Positions 16,378 to 27,609 of a DNA stretch of 64,000 nt are shown here, one piece after another (positions within the stretch are counted from its first letter, which is position 1; each line of letters opens with the position of its first letter). Where the stretch lies: contig OY759261.1 in assembly GCA_963662155.1 (NCBI GenBank), forward strand, positions 68,961,845 to 69,025,844, in the 5' to 3' direction. The notes under the pieces were generated by a model, which was not told the origin of the DNA, made no database searches, and saw only the letters and a list, made by a program, of their open reading frames with translations. This DNA comes from Lamellibrachia columna (Eukaryota > Annelida > Polychaeta > Sabellida > Siboglinidae). A program made the translations under genes and the position numbers.

Positions 16378-16560
16378 CCACCACCAGCTCGTTCACTGTC
16401 AAATGGTCCGCTATTAAATCGTTCACTGTCAAAGGGTCCACCGTCAACTCAATCAATTTCAAAAGATCCGCTGTCAACTCATTCAATGTCAAAGTGTCCA
16501 CTGTTAACTCGTTCGCTGTCAATAGGTCCACTGTCAACTCGTCCCACACTAAATCAGCCA
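16378..16560. repeat. 30-bp minisatellite, G1 module
   Basis: Units of about 30 bp, each built from GTTCACTGTCAAAGGG and TCCACTGTCAACTC. This is the same family as 27610-27835, 39490-40010 and 61315-61710, always 5' of galaxin exon 1. Here it is separated from exon 1 by the CR1-like and (TA)n insertions. Confidence 0.9.
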
Positions 16561-16819
16561 ACGCAACACCCTCTTAGGCCTTTAAAGTACGTTTGTTTTC
16601 AATGCTCGTGAGGTTATTGAGCATTTAGCAGTGAATACGTGCTACCAAATTGTTAAGACCACAAAGGTAAAACAATTAGAACCGATATTACAAATGCAAC
16701 TGAATTTGAGCTGCGAACAGGTACAAATTCTATTAAAGCACTGACTGACTTACTGACTGACTCAAACTATTTCCCTCTTTCATTCTCACCATCACTCACT
16801 CACACCCTCTCTCGCTTCC

Positions 16820-16959
16820 TCTATATATATATATATATATATATGTCTCTCTCTCTCTCTTTCTCCTTCGCATTCACTCACTCACTCACTCACTCACTCA
16901 CTCACTCACTCACTCACTCACTCACTCACACACTCGCTCTATCTTTCTATTTCTCTGTT

Positions 16960-17016
<57 letters not shown>

Positions 17017-17113
17017 GTGTGTGTGTCTCTCTCTCTCTCTCTGTCTCTCTCTCTGTCTCTCTCTCTGTCTCTCTCCCTATCTCTCTTTCTCTCTCTCTCA
17101 CTCTCTCTATCTA

Positions 17114-17182
<69 letters not shown>

Positions 17183-17310
17183 TTCTCTATCATCTCTCCC
17201 CCCTCTCTCTCTCTCTCTACTTCTCTCGCCCTCTCTCTCTCTCTCTCTCAATCCCCCTCTCCCTCTCGCCTTCCCTCCATCCCTCCTTCCCTCTCTCCAT
17301 CCCTTCCCTT
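16820..17310. repeat. (TA)n, (CACT)n, (CT)n compound tract
   Basis: TA at 16821-16842, CACT tetramers at 16872-16928, CT-rich to 17115, TA at 17117-17180, and CT/CCCT to about 17305. No gene is seen. Confidence 0.95.
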
Positions 17311-18008
<698 letters not shown>

Positions 18009-18099
18009 CTACTCTTCTACGAATCACGAAATTGTTGGCTCAAACGACCACGATTTTTAATATAGTGTTAACGACGTCACAAACCCTAGGGCAAACGCC

Positions 18100-18480
18100 T
18101 TTTTCTTACCATGTTCAATTCCACCTCGTCTAGTTCATGGCACATCGCGAACTACCAAGTTATCACTTTCGGAAAATGTGTATTTTTGCTAGTACTACTA
18201 ATAATAATAACACGATTGAAAGACGATGATGACGTAAGTGTGTATGTACCCACAAATACATATATACAATTACCTACCTGTATGAATCTGCTGTGCCAAT
18301 AAAACGACTTTACCGAGTTTGCATTTGATGATACGTGCGTCCTGCCTTACGCCAGTACATTAACATAACATTTTAATGTCTTCACACTCGCACTTTGCAC
18401 CAAGGCATCAAGGAAGTACTCGAAAGATCTAGATGTTGAAGTGTCGAGATTTAGCTTGTTTACTTAGCGACCTGTTTGCT
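18100..18480 (-). promoter_or_regulatory. Galaxin module 5' block (G1)
   Basis: This is shared with 28560-28970, 40315-40620, 46775-46930 and 60775-61070. On the gene (minus) strand it ends in a conserved CAGATTTATACAG-like stretch before a possible GTAATT/GTAGGT donor. It is probably the promoter plus a noncoding first exon of the module. No transcription data are available. Confidence 0.4.
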
Positions 18481-18499
18481 TTAATCGCTCACTCACCTT

Positions 18500-18684
18500 C
18501 ACAGTCAAACACTAACTCACTCACTCTCACTCACTCACTCACTCACTCACTCACTCACTCACTCACTCACTCACTCACTCACTCACTCACTCTCACTCCT
18601 TCACTCATTCACTCACTCACTCACTCACTCACTCACTCACTCGCTAGCTCGCTCGCTCGCTCGCTCATTCACTCACTCAGTCAG

Positions 18685-18715
<31 letters not shown>

Positions 18716-18766
18716 CACACGCTCTCTCTCTCTCTCTCTCCCTGGTGGTGGTGGTCGTGGATGTGG

Positions 18767-18831
<65 letters not shown>

Positions 18832-18840
18832 GGAGGTGGT
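18500..18840. repeat. (CACT)n, (CT)n, (TTG)n compound tract
   Basis: CACT/CTCG/AATC tetramers run to 18720, CT to 18740, and TTG triplets to about 18831. The TTG tract occupies the intron 3 position of G2 where other copies have (ACC)n. Confidence 0.95.
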
Positions 18841-19099
18841 GGCGGTGACGCTGACGATGGCGATGGCGGTGGTGTTAGTTGGGATAATGGTGATGGTGGA
18901 CGTATAGTAGTACTTGCTGTTGTTGTTGTTGGGGTGGTGGTGGTGGTGGTGGTGTTGCTACTGCTGCTGTTGCTGCTGTTGCCGGTTAATACATGGCAGA
19001 GTAATCAGGGAAAACGACGGATAAATGCATTAATTGTGTTCATCTTCCATTCAGACTAATACAAGGCAACTCATGTATACCGGGACAGTGCCAATAAAC

Positions 19100-19600
19100 C
19101 CATCTAGTATCCACCACAATGCAGTTTCAGGACAGTGGGATATTGCAGCGTCATAGTGTAACAACATTTTTGGGTTGATTCGGAGAAATATAGCATACAA
19201 GGAAAAAAGATAATTATACATATGTATAAAGCAATAGTTAGGCCTCATATAGAGTAATGTATACAAGCTTGGAGACCATATCGTAAGAAGGATATATATA
19301 TACCCTTGAAAGAATACAGAGGAGAGCAACTAAAATGATTTCAAAACTGAGAGGCCTCACTTATGAAGAACGACTGAAAGAATGTGGTTTAACAACCCTA
19401 CAGACAAGGCGGTTAAGAGGAGATCAAATTTAAGTTTTTAAGATATTGAATGGGTATGAAAACATTGATAGAAATAGTTTTATCTAACTCAAGAAAGATA
19501 ACAGAACTAGAGGACATGAGGTAACGTAAAGGATTAGTGTTGATTCGATATCAGGATATTCTCAAAGAGGACAATCACAATTTATTGATCTACTTGCAGT
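19100..19600 (+). mobile_element. CR1-like C-terminal fragment
   Basis: The plus strand contains decayed IFGLIRRNIAYKEKR, HIVRRIYIPLKEYRGEQLK and RGHEVT segments of the CR1-like family. It is inserted within the G2 intron 3 block, between GTGCCAATAAACCC and TTATTGATCTACTTGCAG. Stops abound. Confidence 0.75.
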
Positions 19601-21417
19601 TAATATCACTAATAATAATGTAAAAAATTAAGTGGTAAATGTTCCCAATGTGCCTTTGTACATACGATTTCGGGAATAGTTTGTTTCCGCAGCAAGTCCA
19701 GTCTGCGAGGGCGAAGCTGACAGTCCCGCAGCAATTCTGCAAGGAACACGCGGGAGGGTTTTAAAGCTGGTGCTATTGTTGTCATTATTATTAGTTATCT
19801 TCATCACAGGACGAAAAAATTAAGACATAGAAATAGTAACAACAGCAGTAGTGATGTGGTTTTAGTCATGACGATAAAGTTGATGGTAATATATAAAATC
19901 CAATGCTTTCGGTCAACGTACTATAAGTGATAGTATGTTTTAAATATGCTACAAAACTTCATAGCTTACTCTAATTTACTACTTTTTCGTATATATGTTT
20001 CCAGCTAGTTTTTTGTTTTATTTACGATACTTATCTACGATATATTTCTTTTATTTCGCTCCATCAAATTCAATATGATTCGCCCGAAGAGATGTCCCGG
20101 CAAAACCAGTTAAATAATTATGGTAGTGACAGTGATAAATACGTAACTGACACCGACGTACCGTCAAGGTCACAGACGACCTTCCCCTCACGACTCCGTC
20201 GCAACAGAGCTGCCTCCTGGTGTCGTACGTCTTATTACCTCAGCACTGCGACTTCCCAGTGGGGTCGTAACGGATCTGTCCAGGCTGACCCCAGCCAGAT
20301 ACGCAGCACATCTCCCGCGGGGGGTAGTACACCTTGCCACTGCAGCAGGTGAAGTGTTCCACGTCGCACGATGGCCGATTGCTTAAGTTGACCGACTCTA
20401 CAGACACAGATAATCGCATCGCAGTGAGGACTGGATACACTCGCTAGGTGGCGTGGAAGTTTATTGTTACTTCGAAGTGAATTGCGGGAGATTACGGAGT
20501 TTTACATAATTATTTCATGCATGAATGCTTGCTGGCATATGCACACGCACGCACGCAGGCACGCACGGACACCCATACGTAAACACACACAAACACAAAC
20601 ACACACGCACACGAACACGCACACGCATCTCTCAGCTTAAAGGTTCCTCCTCAATTTTCTCGCAAGTCTCATTTCAAATTCATTTTGCGAAAAATCAAAC
20701 CCACCTAGTATCCTCCACAAAATGTAAGCTAAATTGTGCAACTTTTGTATGTAGTTTTTTTTTATGAAATCACCAGACAAATTATTAAACCACTTAATGT
20801 TTGGTCAAATATTAATTTAAGTAAAAATGAAAACGCTGAAAACTCACGAATGTCACCATTTGTGAAATTTCGCAACCCATGTGATCGGCGAGAATATGGA
20901 AGTCAAGCCCATAATCGGCTTTGACCCGCACAATGTTTACCATTTTTTATATCCACTAGATCAGCGGTCCGCAAACTCTGGCCCGCGGGCCAAATTTGGC
21001 CCGCGGTCCGCTTTCAACTGGCCCGTGTGACCGTGCCAGCAATATAATTTTTTTTTCAGTAAAAAAATTCCAGTTGTTTTATGAGCACTAAATAACGTGT
21101 TTCCTGGTGGTTTTCAATACAATTATGCCGACTGTTTCAACTTTACAAAACAGCCATAGAGCTTACGCAAATTAAAAACATTATGAAGCGTTAATTTTTT
21201 TTTCAATTAATGTCAGTTCGCCAGAGTAAACTTCGTACACATTTAATAGCAACAACCTTCAACCTTTGCAGTGATGTTCGCTAGGCGGCGCTACTGTTAA
21301 TATAACAGAAGCTAACGCTCGATTCCCAGAAACCCGGATGAAACATCGCTCAATAACAAGTCATCTTCGACACAGCTAACATTGAATTTGTGAATATCAG
21401 GACTATGGCGTATATCG

Positions 21418-21690
21418 GATAAAAAACGTAGTTTTGATTATTCCGGAAAGAGAGCGTTTGACGCTGCTTGGGAGCATGAGTACTTATTTTGCTATCGAGA
21501 ACATGACCAAAAAGCGATGTGTTTGATATGCAGAGAAAGCGTTGCTGTTTTGAAACGCTATAACGTGAAACGGCATTACGATTCGAAGTATAAAAAGTGC
21601 TTTGACGGTGCATATGTGGGAAAAGACGTACGCATGAAGGAGTTCAAGAAACGATTTCATGCTTGGGCGAAACGAAGAGATTTAACAAGA
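21418..21690 (+). pseudogene. hAT transposase, N-terminal part (zinc finger)
   Basis: The plus-strand frame reads FDYSGKRAFDAAWEHEYLF then CLICRESVAVLKRYNVKRHY. This is the C-x2-C...H-x-H type finger region found at the N-terminus of GTF2IRD2/ZBED/SCAND3-related hAT transposases. The frame is open up to the CR1 insertion near 21682, after HAWAKRRD. The C-terminal part resumes at 25405. Confidence 0.85.
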
Positions 21691-21888
21691 TTTAACAAGA
21701 TTTGCCATCCAAGCCAAAGTCCCAGATGGCAAGTGGACAAGGAAGCCATTGGCTTATCGAGAGTCCAACAATGTTCATCTACTTATAACCCGCCCTCATG
21801 AGATATGTGTCTACCTTATTTTTAAACATATTCACGCTGCTAGCAGTTACACAATCTGTAGACAATTTGTTCCATTCATTTATTGTAA
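21682..21888 (-). mobile_element. CR1-like 3' end fragment inside hAT
   Basis: The plus strand begins with tandem TTTAACAAGA units and matches 22665-22875 almost base for base. It then breaks at TTCATTTATTGT. It is the outermost of two CR1-like 3' ends lying in the same orientation inside the hAT element. Confidence 0.85.
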
Positions 21889-22660
21889 AAGGTGTTGGCT
21901 CGAGAGCTGTATCCAGCTTTTTGTCTGGAGAAAAACAAAATGTCGACGCAGCCGTTTTGCACCGATTTTCTCGTTATCCGAAGTTTCTACAGTATTTACT
22001 CAGCCGCGCGTTCGTAAATACAGAGAGATTTACGCACATCTGACGTTCCGTTCCTGGAGGCGAAGCGCAGTCGATGATTTAGTCGCTTGTCTGGTCTATT
22101 TGCGAGGCTCTAAAATAATGTATTATGTCTGTTCTAAGAAGTACTTAGGCCGATTAGTTCGTGGTAATAGTACGTTTTTATTAAAAAAAATAACAAATGT
22201 ATTTGAATGCAAATGCAAATATATCAATTTATTAAAATCAAATTACCATTTTCTAGGATCCCGTTCAAATGCAGATGTCTTGGTCGCGCGTTTATGTTTT
22301 TATTTACTTTAAATTAGTTTTATATTTGATTAAAAAAAATTACATAAACACAATACGTATTTATTGTAGTAGCACTGTTACATGTGCTAACATAAGCCAT
22401 GTAAATTGTAACACAGTTATATACATCATGGCCTTATATTAAGTTCCATAGCTCATGTTGAAAGAAGTGGGTGTGAAAGTGGATTCATTGGTTAGACAAT
22501 GATTCCATCATCTGCTCATTGTTGAGCACATTTTTAAAGAGCATGTTGTGAAAGTCAACTCACAGGTCAAACAAAGAATCCATTACGTGCTGAGGGCTCT
22601 ACTCAGTACAGTGCACTTTTTATCTGACAAAGAGTATGTTGTCAACCTGAATTCACAAGT
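21889..22660. other. Unassigned insert between two CR1-like 3' ends
   Basis: No coding frame or family is recognised. From about 22460 to 22660 it contains a loosely repeated unit of some 60-70 bp (variants of GTGAAAGTCAACTCACAGGTCAAAC). It could be a nested nonautonomous element or the remains of a transduced flank. Confidence 0.4.
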
Positions 22661-25404
22661 CAGATAATTTAACAAGATTTAACAAGATTTGCCATCCAAG
22701 CCAAAGGCCCAGATGGCAAGTGGACAAGGAAGCCATTGGCTTATCGAGAGTCCAACAGTGTTCATCTACTTATAGCCCGCCCTCCTGAGATATGTGTCAA
22801 CCTTGTTTTTAAACATATTCACGCTGCTAGCAGTTACACAATCTGTAGACAATTTGTTCCATTCATTTATTGTCCTCTGTGAGAACGAGTGCTTCCTGAT
22901 GTCCAATCTACATTGATCCTTTACTAATTTTACCTCATGTCCTCTAGTTCTGCTATTCTTCTTGAGTGAGAAAAACATATTTCTATCAATATTTTCATAC
23001 CCATTCAATATCTTAAAAACTTCAATCTGATCTCCTCTTAACCTCCTTGTCTCTAGAGTTGTTAAACCACATTCTTTCAGGCGTTCTTCATAACTAAGGT
23101 CTCTCAGTTCTGGAATCATTTTAGTTGCTCTCCTTTGTATGCGTTCAAGCGTATCTATATCCTTCTTACGATATGGTCTCCATGCTTGTATACAGTATTC
23201 TAAATGAGGTCTAACTATTGCTTTATAAAGAGGTATAATTAACTTTTTTCCCCTGTATGTTATGTTTCTTCTAATCAATCCAAGAATTTGATTACCCTTT
23301 GAAGCTGCAATACCACACTGCTCTGAAACTTTCATATCAGCGCTTATTGTAACCCCTAAGTCCTTTTCTTTTACAGTAGTACCCAGAACAGTATCTCCCA
23401 TTTTATAATTTACATTCAAGTTCCTATGTCCTGTATGTAGGCATTTACATTTCCCAAAATTGAACAACATCTGCCATTTCTCAGACCATTTCACTAATCT
23501 GTCTAGATCGTTTTGTAAATGTTGTTTATCACCATCAGTACTAACCTTTCTAAACAGTTTTGTGTCATCCGCAAATTTCAGTACGTTACTTGTTATACTG
23601 TCGTCCAAGTCATTGATATAGATTAAGAATAATATAGGTCCTAATACTGATCCTTGAGGTACCCCACTCAAAACCGATTTCCAATTTGAAACTTCTCCAT
23701 CTACTACAACTCGTTGTCTTCTGTCAGTCAGCCATTGTTCTATCCAGTCAGTTATGCTATCCCCGATACCATGGGCTTTTAATTTAAGTAGTAATCTTTG
23801 ATGTGGCACTTTGTCAAAAGCTTTCTGAAAATCTAAGTAGATAATATCTACTGGCGATCCCACGTCTATCCACTTAGTGATTTCTTCCAAAAAACATAAC
23901 ATATTTGTTAAGCATGACCTCGCTTCAAGGAATCCATGTTGAGATGAATTTAATAATTTATGCTTAACGAGGAAGTCCACCATATGGTCTTTAATTAACC
24001 TTTCTAATAATTTACAAATCACTGACGTTAAACTCACTGGTCTGTAATTCTCTGACTTATTTCTCGAACCCTTTTTAAATAATGGTATGATGTTTGCTTC
24101 TTTCCATTCAAACGGAACAACTCCCTCTTTTAATGACAAGTTGAATACTCTTGCAAGTGGTATACTGATTTGTTCTACTGTTTCCATTAGTAATTTTGGA
24201 GGAATCCCATCCACTCCCGGTGATTTGTTATCCTTCATTGCCTTTATTTTCTTAGCTACCAATTCTGGAGTTACAACTAACGGACCTAAATAGTCAGATT
24301 TAGCCCCCTGAAATTTAGCATCAGCAACTGGTAATGAACAAATATCTTCTTTGGTAAACACTGAACTGAAGTAACCATTTAGGTCTTCCGCCATTAAAAA
24401 CCCCTGTGATATTATATTTCCAGCACTGTCTTCTAGAGGTCCAACCTTGTCTTGTACGTTTTGTTTACTCCTGACATATGCATAAAAACTCTTGCTGTCA
24501 TTTTTTATGTTACATACTAGTTTTTGCTCATAGCTTCTTTTAGATTGTCTGATTTCAGCTGCATTAAGTGCCTCTTTGCATTTTGCATAGTCTTCGTCCT
24601 TTCTGGTACGCCTATAAACCCTCCACATAGTTTGTTTTAGCATTATTTTTCTAATAGCCTCTTTTGACAAGTGTTTCTTTCTACACCGTTTTCCTTGTTT
24701 TTGGAAGGGAACACATTTATCGATGATACTCTCAATTTCATATTTTAGAATATTCCAACATTCAATTGCGGTCTTATTCATCAGCATGTTATTCCAATCT
24801 AGCTTTGCTAAGTATTTTTTCATATCTTTGTAGTTACCTTTGTGGAAGTTTCTCTTGTACGTTTTCTTATTTTTACTTTCTGATTTTACATTGATGTCAA
24901 AATGTATTTGATTATGGTCACTATTACCCAATGGTTCAAATATTTTTACATTGTCCACTAATTCTTTTTGTGATGACAAAACTATATCTAATACATTTTC
25001 TCCCCTGGTTGGTTCTAGTACGTGCTGAGTAAGAAAGCTATCCTGGATTAAAAATAGAAATTGTTGGTCCTCAATCCCTGTGCTCTCTAGAGAATTCCAT
25101 TGTATGTGTCCATGGTTAAAATCTCCCATTATGATACATTCCCCTTTACTAACTTCCTTTATAGCGTTTTTTATTTTTGTGTTGTCCTCTTCGTTTATGT
25201 TTGGACTTCGGTAAACTAATCCAAGTCACTATCTACTGCTACTGAAAGTTTGTCCGCGAATACTGCCGCCCCCTTTCCACTTATATGAAGCCCATCCTTC
25301 ATGTACATATCAGCCCTCCCAACAAAACTTCCCCATAAATCCACAAATCCAACTTCCTCTTCCCTACATAACTTCTGGACTAACATGTTAATTGCCTGTG
25401 TTTA
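22661..25404 (-). mobile_element. CR1-like retrotransposon, best-preserved copy
   Basis: The 3' end at 22661 has tandem CTTGTTAAAT units (minus strand). The element runs up the minus strand through an intact ORF2 segment. It ends near 25404 in a piece of ORF1 that encodes FVDLWGSFVGRADMY and DGLHISGKGAAVFADKLS. The DGLH...GKGA block is the C-terminal catalytic block of SGNH esterases, a domain known in CR1 ORF1 proteins. The first half of the endonuclease is missing, so ORF1 joins directly to VYRSPNIN of the endonuclease. The element interrupts the hAT transposase. Confidence 0.85.
22766..25129 (-). CDS. CR1-like ORF2 protein (partial endonuclease plus reverse transcriptase), 787 codons open
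   Basis: The frame is uninterrupted for 787 codons from an internal ATG. GDFNHGHIQW (residues 2-11) and NSDHNQIHF (about 69-77) are the last endonuclease motifs. The reverse transcriptase shows LDFQKAFD (about 432-439), GVPQGSVLGP (about 489-498) and the catalytic FADD (about 519-522). The C-terminal region (RRATKMIPELRDLSYEERL, RTRGHEVKLV) is typical of CR1/Jockey-group elements. The open frame continues upstream of the ATG through VYRSPNINEEDNTK, so the true start was further 5' in a region now deleted. The protein would reverse-transcribe element RNA at a nick. Without the N-terminal endonuclease half this copy is probably not autonomous. The lack of stops suggests recent activity. Confidence 0.88.
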   Translation of the reverse strand: MGDFNHGHIQWNSLESTGIEDQQFLFLIQDSFLTQHVLEPTRGENVLDIVLSSQKELVDNVKIFEPLGNSDHNQIHFDINVKSESKNKKTYKRNFHKGNYKDMKKYLAKLDWNNMLMNKTAIECWNILKYEIESIIDKCVPFQKQGKRCRKKHLSKEAIRKIMLKQTMWRVYRRTRKDEDYAKCKEALNAAEIRQSKRSYEQKLVCNIKNDSKSFYAYVRSKQNVQDKVGPLEDSAGNIISQGFLMAEDLNGYFSSVFTKEDICSLPVADAKFQGAKSDYLGPLVVTPELVAKKIKAMKDNKSPGVDGIPPKLLMETVEQISIPLARVFNLSLKEGVVPFEWKEANIIPLFKKGSRNKSENYRPVSLTSVICKLLERLIKDHMVDFLVKHKLLNSSQHGFLEARSCLTNMLCFLEEITKWIDVGSPVDIIYLDFQKAFDKVPHQRLLLKLKAHGIGDSITDWIEQWLTDRRQRVVVDGEVSNWKSVLSGVPQGSVLGPILFLIYINDLDDSITSNVLKFADDTKLFRKVSTDGDKQHLQNDLDRLVKWSEKWQMLFNFGKCKCLHTGHRNLNVNYKMGDTVLGTTVKEKDLGVTISADMKVSEQCGIAASKGNQILGLIRRNITYRGKKLIIPLYKAIVRPHLEYCIQAWRPYRKKDIDTLERIQRRATKMIPELRDLSYEERLKECGLTTLETRRLRGDQIEVFKILNGYENIDRNMFFSLKKNSRTRGHEVKLVKDQCRLDIRKHSFSQRTINEWNKLSTDCVTASSVNMFKNKVDTYLRRAGYK

Positions 25405-26905
25405 CAGATACTTCAAGCCATCTTAATGAAACCAACTATCGCATCTGTTACTTACTCGCTCAACACCAGGTGCCGCTTACTCACGCAGAATTGTTCAAGA
25501 AGGCTTTCATGGCCAGTGCCGAAGTTCTGTTCGCTGGTTTTCAGAACAAAGATAAGATCGTGCAACAGATTCACGCAGCTGATGACTAAGTTGCGAGTCT
25601 GTCCTGCTTTTTCACTTGCTCTCGACGAAAGCACTGACAAAAGTGACACGGCACAGCTGATGGTATCTGTGCGGTATTTCAACGAAGGTGTATCAGACGA
25701 CTTCCTGTGCCTGATCCCATTGAAGGCACAACGACAGCGCGGGACGTTTGCAGTGCGCTGTTGAAGTTCGGCGAAGAAAATGACTTGACGTGGGAAAATT
25801 TGGTTTCTCTGTGTACAGACGGCGCGCCCAGCATGCTTGGTCGTCAAGCTGGATTCGTTGCGTTGTTCCGTCAAGAAATGGAAAGCCGAATCTGATATCA
25901 TACAACTGCATAATTCACCAGCAAGCATTGTGCGCGAAAGCAGGCTGTGGTCTGCAGGATACGATGAAAATTGTTGTAGAGAGCGTGAACCTTATCCGCG
26001 CACGTTCTCTCAACCAGGTTCCAAAATCACTTGGCTGCACTTGATGATGCAGAATTCGGCGATTTGCTATTCTACAACAGTGTCCGTTGGCTGAGTCGAG
26101 GCGCATTTCTTGAGAGATTTGTAGCACTGCTTCCTCACATCGTGAGTTTTCTCAAAGAAATTGATCAAGCAGTTGCCTATCTGGAAGATGGCAAGTTTCG
26201 GGTTTGACTCTGCGTTCTGACAGACATTTTCGGACACCTAAATAAGCTAAACCTGCTGCTACAAGAACGGCACAAGTTGCTTTGTAATTTGTACGAAGCC
26301 GTGAAGGGCTTCGAGGACAAGGTGACACTTTTCAAAGTTCATGCAGAAGGCGGCAATTTTCTGCATTTCAAGTTCACCAGAGAATTCTGTGGCGAAGACG
26401 ATGAACGTATCGCAGACGCCAAACGGGTACTTGCTGATGTGCTTAACAGCATGGAGACCGCATTCAGCGGACGATTCGCTGCTATCGACGACGTTTGTGG
26501 CTTCTTTGCAAGCCCTTTTACTGCGGAGCCAGCTATTTGCCAAACATTGTCGCAAACGTTTGCAATCGACGAAGCAGCGTTGCAGGACAATTTCATCGAT
26601 TTCAAGGTGGTGCCAGGACTAAAAAAATGTTTAATGCTGCGAAAGACGATCTCGTGCTTTTCTGGGCAACGCGAGAGCCTGTGCGATTTCCAGTGCTGAT
26701 CGAAGCAGCACAAAATTTGTTTGTGCTTTTCGGCAGCACATGGTCGTGTGAATCAGGTTTCTCAGCCATGAATCACATCAAGAACCTTCAGTGCCGGCTC
26801 AAGCACACACGTTTGATGGATCTTCTGCGACTCTCAATCTCTCCGCTCTGCTCACAGTTCGGTCAGTTGTCCAAGAATATGCAGCACCATCCTTCGCATT
26901 GACTG
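25405..26905 (+). pseudogene. hAT transposase, C-terminal part (GTF2IRD2/ZBED-like), frameshifted
   Basis: Segments in order are NETNYRICYLLAQHQVPLTH (near 25425), FSLALDESTDKSDTAQLMVS (near 25605), LVSLCTDGAPSMLGRQAGF (near 25800), FYNSVRWLSRGAFLERFV (near 26070) and CESGFSAMNHIKNLQCRLKH (near 26750). DESTD and CTDGAPSM hold the two acidic residues of the RNase H-like core. The last segment is the hATC dimerisation region. Frameshifts fall near 25580, 25720, 25890, 26040 and 26630, and a TGA lies near 26206. The gene is dead. It resembles GTF2I-repeat-domain/EPM2AIP1-like domesticated hATs, but the terminal repeats show this is the transposon itself. Confidence 0.85.
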
Positions 26906-27084
26906 CATTCATTATATGTGCTGACTTCTCTTGCGTTGTTACGAAAAAAAAATCCATGTTCTACGTGAACAGTACCATATTTTTAGCCTGGAAAAGCAGA
27001 TAATAAAAGCAATATTTGTGCACTGTGTTTTTCCGTGCTTAAAAGCTTTGGCCCGCCTTAACATAGCACTAAACATGTTGGCCC

Positions 27085-27252
27085 ACGTCCCAAAAAGTTT
27101 GCTGATCCCTGCACTAGATTGAGCCGTGCGAGATTGAACAAACATACACTGTTTTCATAAAATCGAGAGCTCATGTTTCTTGCACTGTTTACGTCCCAAA
27201 AAGTTTGCTGATCCCTGCACTAGATTGAGCCGTGCGAGATTGAACAAACATA
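27085..27252. repeat. Duplicated hAT right end plus target duplication
   Basis: A 62-bp segment at 27085-27146 (hAT terminus, CACTAGAT, and flanking host DNA) is repeated exactly at 27191-27252, offset 106 bp. The duplication happened after the hAT insertion. Confidence 0.9.
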
Positions 27253-27609
27253 TTAGGACATCGGGTGTGCGATAAGGCTAGATCAGTTGAGGTTGGAGTT
27301 TTAACTACTAAATCTATCTATGATTGATACGGTATTTCTGTGGTGCTTTTAGTGGTGTTCCACATGGTATCTGTGGCGCCATCGGCTCTTCATATTGACG
27401 CAAGACATGTTGAACTGTCTGTATTATGCGAAAGGGTGCCACTTACGGAATTTCGACAGTCAGAGTCCGACTACATCATTTCCTTGCACCCAAATCATGA
27501 CCAAAGCAACCAACATGAGCATCATTCTGGTGGTCAGCGGTAGTTATTGGTTGATTATTCGTCCATTGGTCAGTGCTAGAAATGGACGTCGACGGTGACA
27601 CTTCTGGAC

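Larger units (their letters stand above)
20962..27111 (+). mobile_element. hAT-family DNA transposon with CR1 nested inside
   Basis: The left terminus is CAGCGGTCCGCAAACT at 20962. The right terminus ends GTTTGCTGATCCCTG at 27111, whose complement CAGGGATCAGCAAAC matches the left end as an imperfect inverted repeat. Both sides carry the 8-bp target duplication CACTAGAT (20954-20961 and 27112-27119). GGCCCGCGGGCC and TTGGCCCGCC-like subterminal motifs are typical of Charlie/ZBED-related hATs. The transposase is split by CR1-like insertions at about 21682-25404. The host site is intron 1 of G2, and a near-identical empty site survives in G7 at 61874-61894. Confidence 0.93.
19666..27525 (-). pseudogene. 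G2, galaxin-like pseudogene with two nonsense codons
   Basis: Exons on the minus strand are 27525-27447 (exon 1), 20397-20162 (exon 2) and 19736-19666 (exon 3), with intact splice borders and lengths of 79, 236 and 71 nt. Exon 1 encodes MMLMLVALVMIWVQGND and then stops at codon 22, where CTC is followed by TGA; G3 has CGA there. Exon 2 has TGC TGA at about 20245-20240 where other copies have TGC TGT, so the second cysteine of the third CC pair is lost. Exon 4 is absent. The DNA downstream shows intron 3 sequence interrupted by a CR1-like fragment and then satellites. Intron 1 (7 kb) carries the hAT transposon. The donor of exon 2 is GTACGT rather than GTATGT. It is clearly non-functional. Confidence 0.9.

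Noticed and set aside
25392..26905. Domesticated GTF2IRD2/ZBED-like host gene
   Set aside because: Terminal inverted repeats and an exact target duplication show it is a hAT transposon, and its frame is broken by at least five shifts and a stop.
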